Shown: one piece after another, positions 37,954-48,041 of the stretch
Layout of the letters: the number at the start of each line of letters is the position of its first letter
Numbering within the stretch: position 1 is the stretch's first letter
Source of the DNA: Agathobacter ruminis
Lineage (GTDB): Bacteria; Bacillota; Clostridia; Lachnospirales; Lachnospiraceae
Assembly: GCF_002735305.1 (NCBI RefSeq)
Contig: NZ_PDYG01000006.1
Span: forward strand, 34,034-98,033
Length of the DNA: 64,000 bases
Direction: 5' to 3'
Translations under genes and position numbers: made by a program
The notes under the pieces: generated by a model
Seen by the model: only the letters and a program-made list of their open reading frames with translations
Told to the model about the DNA's origin: nothing
The model's database searches: none

Positions 37954-39621
37954 ATGTCAAAATCAAAATCAAATGGAACAAATTTTTTGGTCCAGGGCTC
38001 TATTTTAGCCATGGCCTCGATTATCAGCCGAATGATTGGTCTGATTTATCGAATTCCGATGACAAATATCATCGGGGATATCGGAAATGGCTATTACGGA
38101 ACCGCATTTGAAGTTTATAATGTGATGTTAATCATCTCGTCTTACAGTCTGCCGCTTGCGGTTTCCAAACTGGTTTCTGCAAGAAGAGCTTTGGGACAAA
38201 AGCGAAATATTTACCAGTTATTGAAGGGGGCTTTGCTCTTCGCAACAATAGCTGGTCTTTTGGTGTCTCTGATATTATTTTTCGGGGCCTCATTTTTTGC
38301 AGGCGTTTTGCAGACACCGGAGGCAAAATATGCACTTCGCGTGCTGGCGCCAACCTTGTTGATTGTGGCAATATTAGGCGCTTTGAGAGGATTCTTTCAG
38401 GGACTTGGCACCATGATGCCGAGTGCTGTTTCTCAAATTATCGAGCAGGTGGTCAATGCAATTGTAAGTGTGTGGGCTGCATATGTATTATTCCATTACG
38501 GCAAGAAAGTCGGCGCGGTATTGGGAGATCCGGATAATTATGCTGCGGCATACGGCGCAGCAGGCGGAACTCTTGGTACCAATATCGGTGCGCTTTTTGG
38601 CTTATTATTTGTATTATTTATTTTTGTAATTTATATGACAATCTTTAAACGCCAGATGAAGCGCGAACGCAATCGCGATGTAGAGCCGTTTGCTTACACG
38701 ATGAAGATTTTGATTGTCACGATTATTCCGGTTTTGCTCAGTACAACCGTTTATAATATCAGTGGTATTGTAGAGCAGTATTTATTTAAGAATATTTCCG
38801 CGCTGCAGGGTTACGGTTCGGCGGAAATCAATGTATATTGGGGCGTATTTACCGGTAAATACAAATTGCTGACCAATGTGCCGATTTCAATTGCATCTGC
38901 GATGGCAGCTTCATCCGTTCCGACTTTGACGGCATCATTCAGCAATCATGATATGGATGCGGTGCGCAACAAACTGCATGCGGCTACGCGTCTGGTTATG
39001 GTAATTGCTTTCCCTTGTACCGTAGGACTTGGTGTACTCGGCAAACCGATCATCCGATTGCTGTTTCCGGGTACGATATCCACATTGGACCTGGCGGGAA
39101 ATATGATGTATCTGGGCGCGATTGCCGTGATTTTTTATTCCCTTTCCACATTGTCAAACGGTCTGTTACAGGGAATTAATCGACTGAAGATACCGGTGAC
39201 CAATGCGCTGATTTCACTTGTCAGCCATGCGGTTTTGCTTGTGATACTGATGCTGGTATTCCATTTGAATATTCAAGCGGTCGTAATTTCCAATGCATTT
39301 TTTGCATTGATGATGTGCGTCTTGAATCAAATGGCTCTGGCCAAATACAGTGGATATCGAATTGAATGGAAAAAGAGCTTTATTCTGCCATGTTTCGCCT
39401 CTTTGATTATGGGTGTGGCGGTTTTTGCTGCTTATCATGGTGCTTATGCGCTGATTCATATGAATTCTGTGTCCACTTTATTTGCAATTTTGATTGCGGT
39501 TGTCACTTATTTTGTGAGTCTGCTGTTGCTCAAAGGGGTTGATGAACAGGATATGCTCAGTTTCCCGAAGGGCGCAATGCTGGTCAGAATTGCAAAGAAA
39601 TTGCATTTATTGCATGAATAA
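37954..39621 (+). CDS. polysaccharide/lipid flippase of the SpoVB/MurJ type
   Basis: Polytopic membrane protein of the MVF/MATE-like oligosaccharide flippase superfamily, 555 residues with about 14 hydrophobic segments. Recognisable stretches include SIISRMIGLIYRIPMTNIIGDIGNG, shortened here to ASIISRMIGLIYRIP, and PISIASAMAASSVPTLTASF. Similar proteins move lipid II or spore-cortex precursors across the membrane. Which substrate this one carries is unknown; SpoVB/YtgP-type peptidoglycan precursor transport is the best guess. It starts 43 bp after ybeY with a weak ribosome site. Confidence 0.9.
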   Translation: MSKSKSNGTNFLVQGSILAMASIISRMIGLIYRIPMTNIIGDIGNGYYGTAFEVYNVMLIISSYSLPLAVSKLVSARRALGQKRNIYQLLKGALLFATIAGLLVSLILFFGASFFAGVLQTPEAKYALRVLAPTLLIVAILGALRGFFQGLGTMMPSAVSQIIEQVVNAIVSVWAAYVLFHYGKKVGAVLGDPDNYAAAYGAAGGTLGTNIGALFGLLFVLFIFVIYMTIFKRQMKRERNRDVEPFAYTMKILIVTIIPVLLSTTVYNISGIVEQYLFKNISALQGYGSAEINVYWGVFTGKYKLLTNVPISIASAMAASSVPTLTASFSNHDMDAVRNKLHAATRLVMVIAFPCTVGLGVLGKPIIRLLFPGTISTLDLAGNMMYLGAIAVIFYSLSTLSNGLLQGINRLKIPVTNALISLVSHAVLLVILMLVFHLNIQAVVISNAFFALMMCVLNQMALAKYSGYRIEWKKSFILPCFASLIMGVAVFAAYHGAYALIHMNSVSTLFAILIAVVTYFVSLLLLKGVDEQDMLSFPKGAMLVRIAKKLHLLHE

Positions 39622-39633
39622 GGATGGAATGAG

Positions 39634-40824
39634 ATGTCTAAAAGGATGGATAATTGTTATGATTTGATTGTAATCGGGGCCGGTGCTTCCGGATGTATGG
39701 CAGCTTTGACCGCTGTGCGACGCGGGAAAAGTGTTCTTTTGCTGGAAAAAAATGATTCGATTTGCAAAAAAATTCTGGCAACGGGAAACGGTCGCTGTAA
39801 TTTTACCAATCAAAAGATGGATCAATCTTATTATCATGGCAATGCAGACAGAATTGCGACTGTTTTGAACCGTTTCGGTGTGCAGTCAGCACTGGATTTT
39901 TTTCATTCGATTGGAATTTCGCCCATCGAAAGAGACGGATATTATTATCCGATGTCCAATCAGGCAAAATCGGTTGTGACCGCCTTTGAACAGGCAATTT
40001 TGCAGTCATCGATTCGCCTGATTTGTTCCTGCAAAATTGAAAGCGTGGAAAAACATCAGAATTATCTCATTTCGACCAATCATGGATTATTCGAAGGAAG
40101 AAACGTTCTGATTGCAACCGGTTTATTGAATTCGGCCATGAAAGGAATTGAGGAGAGTCTGTTTCCTGTCATAAAAGGCTTTGGACATCATATTAAGAAA
40201 ATTGTTCCTGCTTTATGTGGATTTTATTGTCATGGCATGGATTTTAAAAAGATTGCGGGTGTGCGCGTGCATGCCGGAATTACCCTTTGGGTTGATGGCA
40301 AAAAGGTTGCAAATGAAACGGGTGAATTGCAAATCTGCGATTATGGTTTGTCCGGAATCCCGGTATTTCAACTTTCGGCATTGGCCGGACGCGCGCTGGC
40401 AGAACGCAAAACGGCTTCTTTTATGATTGATTTTTTGCCGGATTTCGAGGCAGACGAAGCTGCAAAGGAATTGTCATATCGTCTGAACCGTTTCAAAAAG
40501 CCGATGAATGGATTGTTGCCGGATAAACTCGCTGATTTATTTGAAAAAGAATTTCAGATAATGGATCAAAATAATCCTGATTTGCTGATCAAGAGTTTAA
40601 AAGAAAAGCGGATTGCAATTGAAAATTACAGAGAACTGCGCTATGCACAGACTTGTTCCGGCGGGATCGAAGATTCTGAATTAAAAGAGAATTCTCTAGA
40701 GTCCGCATTGTCGGATGGCCTTTATTTCGGAGGCGAACTGCTTGATGTGGATGGAATTTGCGGAGGATACAATCTGCATTGGGCATGGGCAAGCGGATAT
40801 GCAGTAGGGAGCGATATTGTATGA
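39634..40824 (+). CDS. BaiN/RdsA-type (HI0933-like) NAD(P)/FAD-dependent oxidoreductase
   Basis: Flavoprotein of 396 residues. The FAD-binding motif VIGAGASGCMAAL is at about 11-23, followed by KKILATGNGRCNFTN near 46 and GGAxDxDGxxGGYNL-like GGELLDVDGICGGYNLHWAWASGY at the C-terminus (shown shortened as DVDGICGGYNLHWAWASG). Members are widespread; one is reported as a bile-acid reductase (BaiN), but most have unknown substrates, so no substrate is assigned. Its stop overlaps the next gene by 4 bp, pairing it with a second flavoprotein. Confidence 0.92.
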   Translation: MSKRMDNCYDLIVIGAGASGCMAALTAVRRGKSVLLLEKNDSICKKILATGNGRCNFTNQKMDQSYYHGNADRIATVLNRFGVQSALDFFHSIGISPIERDGYYYPMSNQAKSVVTAFEQAILQSSIRLICSCKIESVEKHQNYLISTNHGLFEGRNVLIATGLLNSAMKGIEESLFPVIKGFGHHIKKIVPALCGFYCHGMDFKKIAGVRVHAGITLWVDGKKVANETGELQICDYGLSGIPVFQLSALAGRALAERKTASFMIDFLPDFEADEAAKELSYRLNRFKKPMNGLLPDKLADLFEKEFQIMDQNNPDLLIKSLKEKRIAIENYRELRYAQTCSGGIEDSELKENSLESALSDGLYFGGELLDVDGICGGYNLHWAWASGYAVGSDIV

Positions 40825-42416
40825 TTAGAATCAATCAGATTAAAATGCCAATTGAACATACAAGTGCTGAGTTGGAGGCAAAAATCTCTCGAATCTTAAA
40901 AATATCAAATGATTTTTCGTATCAGATTATCAAAAAATCAATTGACTCACGCAAAAAACCGCAATTGTTCTATATTTATTCTGTGGCTGTAGAATGCAAA
41001 AACGAAAATGCGGTGATGAAAAAAGCAGGTTCGAAAGATATTTCTGTTTATCATCCGACCAAGTATTCGATTCCAAGTCATTGTGTGACAGAATCAATGA
41101 ACAGACCGGTTGTCATCGGTGCAGGACCGGCAGGTTTGTTTAGTGCGCTTGTGCTGGCAGAAGCCGGTTACAGACCGATTCTGATTGAACGGGGAAAACC
41201 GGTGGAAGCGCGCGAAAAGGATGTGACAAAATTCTGGGAGACCGGAGTGCTCAATCCGAACTCGAATGTAATTTTCGGAGAAGGAGGCGCCGGAACCTTT
41301 TCGGACGGAAAATTGAATACTTCCGTAAAAGATCCGTCCGGCCGCATTCGTTTTGTGCTTGAAACCTTTGTCCGTTTTGGCGCGGATCAATCAATTTTAT
41401 ATGATAATAAACCACATATCGGTACAGATGTGCTGGTTACGATTATGAAAAATATGCGTGCGCATCTGATTTCCTTGGGATGTGATATCCGATTTGAATC
41501 CTGCATGATCGGAATTAAATGCGATGCAAATGCAATTTGCTCGATTACCGTCCTGGATGAGCAAAAAAAGCAGGAATACGAACTCGAATGTAAGCAATTG
41601 ATTCTTGCCCCGGGGCATGGTGCGCGTGATACATTTGTGATGTTACAGAAATTGCAAATCCCAATGGAACCAAAGGCCTTTGCTGTCGGCTTTCGCGTGG
41701 AACATCCACAGGAAATGATCAATCAGTTTGCATATGGAACGGATATACATCGGCTTCCGGCGGCTCCGTACAAAGTGACATCTAATTTTCCGGGCGGAAG
41801 AGGTGTCTATTCGTTTTGTATGTGTCCTGGAGGTTATGTCGTGAATGCTTCCTCGGAAGAAGGAATGCTTGTAGTGAATGGCATGAGCTATTCGGGGCGT
41901 AATTCGAAAAATGCAAACAGCGCAATTATTGTTTCATTGCTTCCTGAGGACCTCGATTGGTCAGATCCGCTCAGCGGAATGAAATTTCAGATGGAAATAG
42001 AGCGAAAGACATATGAGCTGGGGCAGGGAAAAATTCCACAACAGTTGCTCGTTGATTTCAAAAACAATCATGTCTCAGATTCGTACGGATCCTATGGTTC
42101 AATGACAAAATCAGCAACTGTTTTGGCCAATTTGCGAGGAATCCTGCCATCTGAGATGGAAGAATCATTCCTTGCGGGAATGGAACATTTTGGCAAAATT
42201 ATTCCGGGATTTGACCGGGATGATGCGATTTTGTCCGGTACAGAGAGTCGAACTTCTTCTCCGGTTCGCATCTGTCGAAATCAGTCCTTTGAATCAGATG
42301 TCAAAGGTTTATATCCATGTGGAGAAGGCGCCGGTTATGCCGGTGGAATTACTTCTGCGGCTGTTGATGGAATCAAGGTTGCGGAAGCTGTGATTGCACA
42401 GTCTGTGCAACAATAA
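40821..42416 (+). CDS. FAD-dependent oxidoreductase of unknown substrate
   Basis: Flavoprotein of 531 residues. A ~90-residue N-terminal domain (RINQIKMPIEHTSAELEAKI) precedes the FAD motif VIGAGPAGLFSALVLAEAGY (about 99-118) and a GGAGTFSDGKLNT segment; the C-terminus has the GEGAGYAGGITSAAVDGIK closing motif. The set of features is that of the conserved family often annotated as an FAD-dependent dehydrogenase. The ATG at 40821 overlaps the previous stop and matches the family N-terminus; an upstream frame extension is not used. The two flavoproteins are probably co-expressed. Confidence 0.92.
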   Translation: MIRINQIKMPIEHTSAELEAKISRILKISNDFSYQIIKKSIDSRKKPQLFYIYSVAVECKNENAVMKKAGSKDISVYHPTKYSIPSHCVTESMNRPVVIGAGPAGLFSALVLAEAGYRPILIERGKPVEAREKDVTKFWETGVLNPNSNVIFGEGGAGTFSDGKLNTSVKDPSGRIRFVLETFVRFGADQSILYDNKPHIGTDVLVTIMKNMRAHLISLGCDIRFESCMIGIKCDANAICSITVLDEQKKQEYELECKQLILAPGHGARDTFVMLQKLQIPMEPKAFAVGFRVEHPQEMINQFAYGTDIHRLPAAPYKVTSNFPGGRGVYSFCMCPGGYVVNASSEEGMLVVNGMSYSGRNSKNANSAIIVSLLPEDLDWSDPLSGMKFQMEIERKTYELGQGKIPQQLLVDFKNNHVSDSYGSYGSMTKSATVLANLRGILPSEMEESFLAGMEHFGKIIPGFDRDDAILSGTESRTSSPVRICRNQSFESDVKGLYPCGEGAGYAGGITSAAVDGIKVAEAVIAQSVQQ

Positions 42417-42446
42417 TCATAATAAGCTTAGAAAGAGGAAAAAAGC

Positions 42447-45101
42447 GTGGCGGAACAATCAGGAACACTAACCCCTATGATGCAACATTATTTGAAAACG
42501 AAGGATGAAAATCCGGATTGCATCCTGTTTTACCGGTTAGGTGACTTTTATGAAATGTTTTATGAAGATGCAAAACTGGTCTCAAAAGAGCTGGAATTGA
42601 CTTTGACGGGAAAAAGCTGCGGCCTGGAAGAACGTGCACCGATGTGTGGTGTCCCTTTTCATGCTGCAGATGTCTATATTAACCGACTCGTATCAAGAGG
42701 ATACAAAGTAGCCATCTGTGAACAGGTGGAAGATCCGAAACAGGCCAAAGGAATGGTCAAGAGGGAAGTGGTGCGAATTGTCACTCCCGGAACCAATATG
42801 GATGCGCAGGCGCTCGATGAATCCCGCAATAATTATATTATGGGAATTGTCTATCTCGAGGATCGTTACGGCATTGCAATTTGCGATGTGACGACAGGTG
42901 ATTTCTTTGTGACAGAAGTGGATGAACCATCCAAATTGATTGATGAAATCAATAAATTCATGCCATCCGAGATTGTCTGCAACGAAGCTTTTTTGATCAG
43001 CGGCACGAATATCTCGGATTTGTCAGAACGATATCATATGCCGGTCTCTGCAATCGACAGCCACTTTTTCGCAGAAGAGAATGCGAAAGCCATTTTGCTG
43101 GAGCATTTCAAAGTAATGTCTTTACAACCACTCGGTCTGGAAGATTATGAAGCCGGAATGGTATCATCCGGTGCGCTTTTGCGATTCCTGTATGAAACGC
43201 AAAAAAATGAATTGACACATATCCATGCCATTCATCCATACAGTGTCGGCATGTTTATGATGATTGACTCCTCATCCAGACGAAATCTTGAACTATGTGA
43301 AACTTTACGTGAAAAAGATAAAAGGGGTTCGCTGCTTTGGGTTTTAGATAAGACAAAGACCGCGATGGGTGCCAGACTGCTTCGCAGTTATATTGAACAG
43401 CCTTTGGTACAGAAAAAAGAAATTTTAAAGCGGCAGAATTTCATTGAATGCCTAAACCGCAATGCGATTACCAGAGAAGAAATCCGCGAATATCTTGGAC
43501 CGATTTACGATCTCGAACGTTTGATTACCAGAGTGACATATCAAAGTGCCAATCCACGTGATTTACTGGCGCTTTGTAACTCACTTGAGATGCTTCCGCA
43601 TATTAAGAGTCAATTGCAGGACTTAAGCGGAGAACTGGCAAAAGAAATTGATCAGGATTTTGAATGCTTTGAAGATTTGTGTGAGATGTTGAAATCCGCG
43701 ATTACTGACGAACCACCTATCACCGTTCGGGAAGGCGGAATCATTCGTGACGGATATAATGAAGAAGTCGACAGACTGCGCAATGCAAAAATGGAAGGCA
43801 AATCGTGGCTGGCACAGCTCGAAGAGCGTGAACGCGAAAAGACCGGAATCAAAAATCTGAAGATCAAATACAATAAGGTATTCGGATATTATCTGGAAGT
43901 AACCAATTCCTTTTTGAATCTGGTTCCGGATTATTTTATGCGCAAGCAGACACTGACCAATGCGGAGCGCTTTATCACACCGGAGCTGAAAGAACTCGAG
44001 GATACAATCCTTGGTGCGGAAGACCGCTTGATATCTCTGGAATACAATTTGTTTACCGATTTGCGCGATCGTGTTGCATCACGTGTGTTTGAAATTCAGA
44101 CCACAGCCAAAGCCATTGCAAAGCTGGACTGCTTTGTGTCGCTGGCTGTTGTCGCAGAACAGAACCGATATATTAAGCCGCGCATCAATGAAAATGGTGT
44201 GATTGATATTAAAGGCGGCCGTCATCCTGTTGTAGAAAAGATGATCAAGAATGACATGTTCATTGACAATGATACTTTTTTGGACAACAATCGTCATCGC
44301 ATTTCGATTATTACCGGACCGAATATGGCTGGAAAATCAACATATATGCGTCAGACCGCACTGATTGTTCTGATGGCGCAGATTGGAAGTTTTGTGCCTG
44401 CAGATGATGCCAATATTGGAATTGTCGACCGCATTTTTACCAGAGTCGGTGCTTCGGATGATCTGGCAAGCGGTCAGAGTACATTTATGGTCGAAATGAA
44501 TGAGGTTGCAAACATCCTTAGAAATGCGACGCCGAATTCACTTTTGATTCTTGATGAAATCGGAAGAGGAACCAGCACATTTGACGGCTTAAGCATTGCA
44601 TGGGCAGTAGTGGAACATATCAGCAATCGCAATTTGCTCGGTGCCAAGACCTTATTTGCAACACATTATCATGAACTGACAGAACTCGAAGGCAAATTAA
44701 ATGGCGTGAACAATTATTGTATTGCGGTCAAAGAAAACGGAGATGATATCGTCTTTTTGCGTAAAATCGTAAAGGGCGGTGCAGATAAAAGTTACGGAAT
44801 CCAGGTGGCCAAACTGGCCGGTTTGCCGGATTCTGTAGTAGAGAGAGCTAAGGAAATTGTACAGGAACTGATCAACAACGATATCACAGAGATTGCAAAA
44901 AGCATTTCTGTTGATAACGGAAACAAGCGAAAGCCGGAACAACTCGATGAAGTGGATCTGTCTCAAATGTCCTTGTTTGACACGGTCAAAGAAGACGATA
45001 TCATCGATGAAATTAAACTTCTCGATTTGAAAAATCTGACTCCGCTTGGTGCATTAAACAAGCTTAGCGAATTACAAAATAAACTGATTAATCGCTGGTA
45101 A
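42447..45101 (+). CDS. mutS: DNA mismatch repair protein MutS
   Basis: Recognises mismatches and small loops in DNA. The 884 residues have the mismatch-binding FYEMFYEDAKL with Phe-x-Glu (near 30), connector, lever and clamp domains, and an ATPase with GPNMAGKSTYMRQ (near 625), DEIGRGTSTFDG (near 704) and ATHYHELTEL. The start is a GTG at 42447 with GAAAGAGGAA upstream; the family N-terminal TPMMQHYLKTK follows at once. mutL follows after 22 bp, so mutS-mutL-miaA form an operon. Confidence 0.98.
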   Translation: MAEQSGTLTPMMQHYLKTKDENPDCILFYRLGDFYEMFYEDAKLVSKELELTLTGKSCGLEERAPMCGVPFHAADVYINRLVSRGYKVAICEQVEDPKQAKGMVKREVVRIVTPGTNMDAQALDESRNNYIMGIVYLEDRYGIAICDVTTGDFFVTEVDEPSKLIDEINKFMPSEIVCNEAFLISGTNISDLSERYHMPVSAIDSHFFAEENAKAILLEHFKVMSLQPLGLEDYEAGMVSSGALLRFLYETQKNELTHIHAIHPYSVGMFMMIDSSSRRNLELCETLREKDKRGSLLWVLDKTKTAMGARLLRSYIEQPLVQKKEILKRQNFIECLNRNAITREEIREYLGPIYDLERLITRVTYQSANPRDLLALCNSLEMLPHIKSQLQDLSGELAKEIDQDFECFEDLCEMLKSAITDEPPITVREGGIIRDGYNEEVDRLRNAKMEGKSWLAQLEEREREKTGIKNLKIKYNKVFGYYLEVTNSFLNLVPDYFMRKQTLTNAERFITPELKELEDTILGAEDRLISLEYNLFTDLRDRVASRVFEIQTTAKAIAKLDCFVSLAVVAEQNRYIKPRINENGVIDIKGGRHPVVEKMIKNDMFIDNDTFLDNNRHRISIITGPNMAGKSTYMRQTALIVLMAQIGSFVPADDANIGIVDRIFTRVGASDDLASGQSTFMVEMNEVANILRNATPNSLLILDEIGRGTSTFDGLSIAWAVVEHISNRNLLGAKTLFATHYHELTELEGKLNGVNNYCIAVKENGDDIVFLRKIVKGGADKSYGIQVAKLAGLPDSVVERAKEIVQELINNDITEIAKSISVDNGNKRKPEQLDEVDLSQMSLFDTVKEDDIIDEIKLLDLKNLTPLGALNKLSELQNKLINRW

Positions 45102-45123
45102 GCTTCAGATTACAGGAGTGATT

Positions 45124-47091
45124 ATGCCGAATATCGAATTATTAACACAAGAAACCATTGACCAGATTGCTGCCGGAGAAGTGGTGGAGCGACCGGCATC
45201 GGTAGTAAAAGAACTGGTGGAAAATGCGATTGATGCAAACGCATCTGCAGTGACGGTAGAAATCAAAGACGGTGGTACATCCCTGATCCGTATCACGGAT
45301 AACGGATGGGGAATTGAAAAAAATCAAATACAAAAGGCATTTCTGCGTCATTCTACGAGTAAGATTCGATGCATTGATGACTTGTTGAAAGTGTCTTCAC
45401 TCGGATTCAGAGGAGAAGCACTTTCGAGTATCTCTTCCGTCTCACGTGTGGAACTTGTGACCAAAACCATGTCGGATCTGACCGGAAATCGTTACGTGAT
45501 TGAAGGTTCAAAGGAGATTTCACTCGAAGAGATTGGTGCTCCGGACGGAACCACTTTTCTGGTGCGCGACATTTTTTATAATGTACCTGCGCGTAAGAAG
45601 TTTTTGAAATCCAATCAGACGGAAGCTGCATATATTGCTGATATTGTTGAAAAGCTGGCACTTTCTCATCCGGATATTTCATTTAAATATATTCAGCAAA
45701 ATCAAACCAAGCTGCATACTTCCGGAAACGGTAATCTGCGTGATGTGATTTATCATGTATACGGTCGCGAAATTTCCGCAAATCTGATCAAAGTAAGCGG
45801 ATCCTGTGAATTTTTTGAAGTCACAGGATATATCGGCATGCCTACTGTTTCCAGAGGCAATCGCAATTATGAGAATTATTATATCAACGGCCGTTATATC
45901 AAGAGCAAAGTCATTGCAAAAGCGATTGAGGAGTCTTACAAAAATTATATGATGCAGCATCAGTATCCTTTTACCATGCTGTATTTTACATTTCCGGACG
46001 GCGCACTGGATGTGAATGTGCATCCGCAAAAGATGGAAGTACGCTTTGATCATCAACAGGAGATTTATCAGAAGATTGTATCGATTTTGACCGATGCAAT
46101 TCACGGACAGGAGCTGATTCCGGAAGTTCCGATCGGAGAAGAAAAAAAGGAACCTCAAAAAATCTATTCCGAACCGATTCCGGAGCCGTTTGAAGAAAGA
46201 CGTATTCAGGATATCCGAAAGAATATCGCAAAGGATTCGCCGTATGAGCCACGTTATGTTCATCATGTGATTCCGCAAAAACCGATTCCGTCCATTCATC
46301 GGGACAATTATCAGTTTACCGATCATCGTGATTTCCTGACGCAGCCGGATGAACAAGCTCTGGCTGCTGATTCGAATCAGAACCGGACTCAAAATAAGGA
46401 ATATCAAAATACAGAAAATCAGAGTTCGGAGGATATGGTTGCGGAGCCGGAGATTGAGTATCATGAAATGACTCTGGGCGAATATGACAAGGGATTTTTG
46501 TCACAGGAGTCTCGCAAGAAACATAAAATCATTGGACAGTTATTTGAAACCTATTGGCTGGTGGAATTCGAAGACCAATTGTATATTATCGACCAGCATG
46601 CGGCACATGAAAAAGTATTATATGAGCGCACCATGAAATTGCTCGATCAAAAAGAAGTGACATCTCAGATGATTACACCTCCGATTTTTGTGAGTCTGGA
46701 TGCAAAAGAAGAAGAGGCTTTGATTAGCAATCGTGAATATATCGAAGACCTGGGATATATCATTGAAAATTTTGGCGGAAGAGAGTATATTATTCGAGGT
46801 ATTCCGGGCAACTTATTCAATCTGGACATGAAAGAATTATTTACACAGATGTTGGATGAGTTCCATGATTTTGCCGGACGCCAGACACCTGATCTAATTC
46901 GGGAAAAAGTGGCATCCATGTCCTGCAAGGCGGCAGTAAAAGGAAACAATCGTCTGAGCATGGCAGAAATCGATGAGTTGTTTACGGAATTGTTATCATT
47001 GGACAATCCATATCATTGTCCGCATGGCAGACCGACCATCATTACGATGACAAAATATGAGATTGAAAAGAAATTTAAGAGGATTATCTGA
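45124..47091 (+). CDS. mutL: DNA mismatch repair protein MutL
   Basis: Couples mismatch recognition by MutS to strand incision. The 655 residues have a GHKL ATPase (AIDAGA-like NAIDANASAV near 37, DNGWGI, GFRGEALSSISS) and a C-terminal dimerisation domain. The C-terminal motif DQHAAHEKVLYE fits DQHA(X)2E(X)4E, so the protein should have the endonuclease activity found in bacteria without MutH. The ATG at 45124 follows AGGAGTGATT. It overlaps miaA by 1 bp. Confidence 0.98.
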   Translation: MPNIELLTQETIDQIAAGEVVERPASVVKELVENAIDANASAVTVEIKDGGTSLIRITDNGWGIEKNQIQKAFLRHSTSKIRCIDDLLKVSSLGFRGEALSSISSVSRVELVTKTMSDLTGNRYVIEGSKEISLEEIGAPDGTTFLVRDIFYNVPARKKFLKSNQTEAAYIADIVEKLALSHPDISFKYIQQNQTKLHTSGNGNLRDVIYHVYGREISANLIKVSGSCEFFEVTGYIGMPTVSRGNRNYENYYINGRYIKSKVIAKAIEESYKNYMMQHQYPFTMLYFTFPDGALDVNVHPQKMEVRFDHQQEIYQKIVSILTDAIHGQELIPEVPIGEEKKEPQKIYSEPIPEPFEERRIQDIRKNIAKDSPYEPRYVHHVIPQKPIPSIHRDNYQFTDHRDFLTQPDEQALAADSNQNRTQNKEYQNTENQSSEDMVAEPEIEYHEMTLGEYDKGFLSQESRKKHKIIGQLFETYWLVEFEDQLYIIDQHAAHEKVLYERTMKLLDQKEVTSQMITPPIFVSLDAKEEEALISNREYIEDLGYIIENFGGREYIIRGIPGNLFNLDMKELFTQMLDEFHDFAGRQTPDLIREKVASMSCKAAVKGNNRLSMAEIDELFTELLSLDNPYHCPHGRPTIITMTKYEIEKKFKRII

Positions 47092-48041
47092 TGAATCGAA
47101 AACCGATTGTGATTTTGACCGGACCGACTGCGGTTGGCAAAAGCGATCTTTCAATTAAATTATGCAAAGCAATCAACGGTGCAGTCATTTCTGCCGATTC
47201 GATGCAGGTTTATCGCGGTATGGATATCGGTTCCGCAAAAATTATGCCTCAGGAAATGAAGGGGATTCCGCATTATTTGATTGATTGCCTTGATCCGAAA
47301 GAGCCTTTTTCGATTGTGGAATTCCAGAAAATGGCAAAAGCGGCAATGGAAGAAATCTATTCTGCCGGACAAATCCCTGTCGTAGTGGGTGGAACCGGAT
47401 TTTATATTCAGGCGCTTTTGTATGATATTGACTTTTCGGATGAAAATGAACATAGTGCTTTGCGCGAACGTCTTGAACAGGAAGCTGATGAAATTGGCGC
47501 GCATGCAATGCACGAAAAACTAAAGACAATCGATCCGGTTTCCTATGAGACCATTCATGAAAATAATATCAAACGCGTGATTCGTGCAATCGAATATTAT
47601 GAAATCAATCATTCACCGATATCCAGACATAATGCGGAACAAAGACAAAAAGAATCTGCGTATGACTTTGCATATTTTGTTTTGAATGATGACCGTGCAA
47701 CCATCTATTCACGGATTGATCAAAGAGTGGATGTTATGGTACAAAATGGTCTTCTGGAAGAGGTGACACGCCTCAGGGATGCGGGATGTACGAGAGACCT
47801 TGTCTCCATGCAGGGACTTGGTTATAAAGAGATCCTTGATTATCTGAATGGGGAATATTCGCTGGAGCATGCGATTTATTTAATCAAGCGTGACTCAAGA
47901 CATTTTGCAAAGCGCCAGATTACATGGTTTAAACGCGAAAAAGAAGTCATCTGGATGGATAAGCGGGAATATAATCATGATGATGACCGGATGCTGGATG
48001 AAATGATAAAAATATTAAAGGAAAAGAACATTTATGGATAA
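47091..48041 (+). CDS. miaA: tRNA dimethylallyltransferase
   Basis: Adds a dimethylallyl group to A37 of tRNAs reading UNN codons. The 316 residues show the P-loop GPTAVGKSDLS (near 11), DSMQVYRGMDIGSAK (near 37), VVGGTGFYIQALLY and the DxxxQ-type tail region KRDSRHFAKRQITWF. The ATG overlaps the mutL stop (TGATG), so translation is coupled. This mutL-miaA order is common in bacteria. Confidence 0.98.
   Translation: MNRKPIVILTGPTAVGKSDLSIKLCKAINGAVISADSMQVYRGMDIGSAKIMPQEMKGIPHYLIDCLDPKEPFSIVEFQKMAKAAMEEIYSAGQIPVVVGGTGFYIQALLYDIDFSDENEHSALRERLEQEADEIGAHAMHEKLKTIDPVSYETIHENNIKRVIRAIEYYEINHSPISRHNAEQRQKESAYDFAYFVLNDDRATIYSRIDQRVDVMVQNGLLEEVTRLRDAGCTRDLVSMQGLGYKEILDYLNGEYSLEHAIYLIKRDSRHFAKRQITWFKREKEVIWMDKREYNHDDDRMLDEMIKILKEKNIYG

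Noticed and set aside
45124..47091. MutL as a MutH-dependent, non-endonuclease form
   Set aside because: The DQHA(X)2E(X)4E motif is complete, so the endonuclease type is expected.
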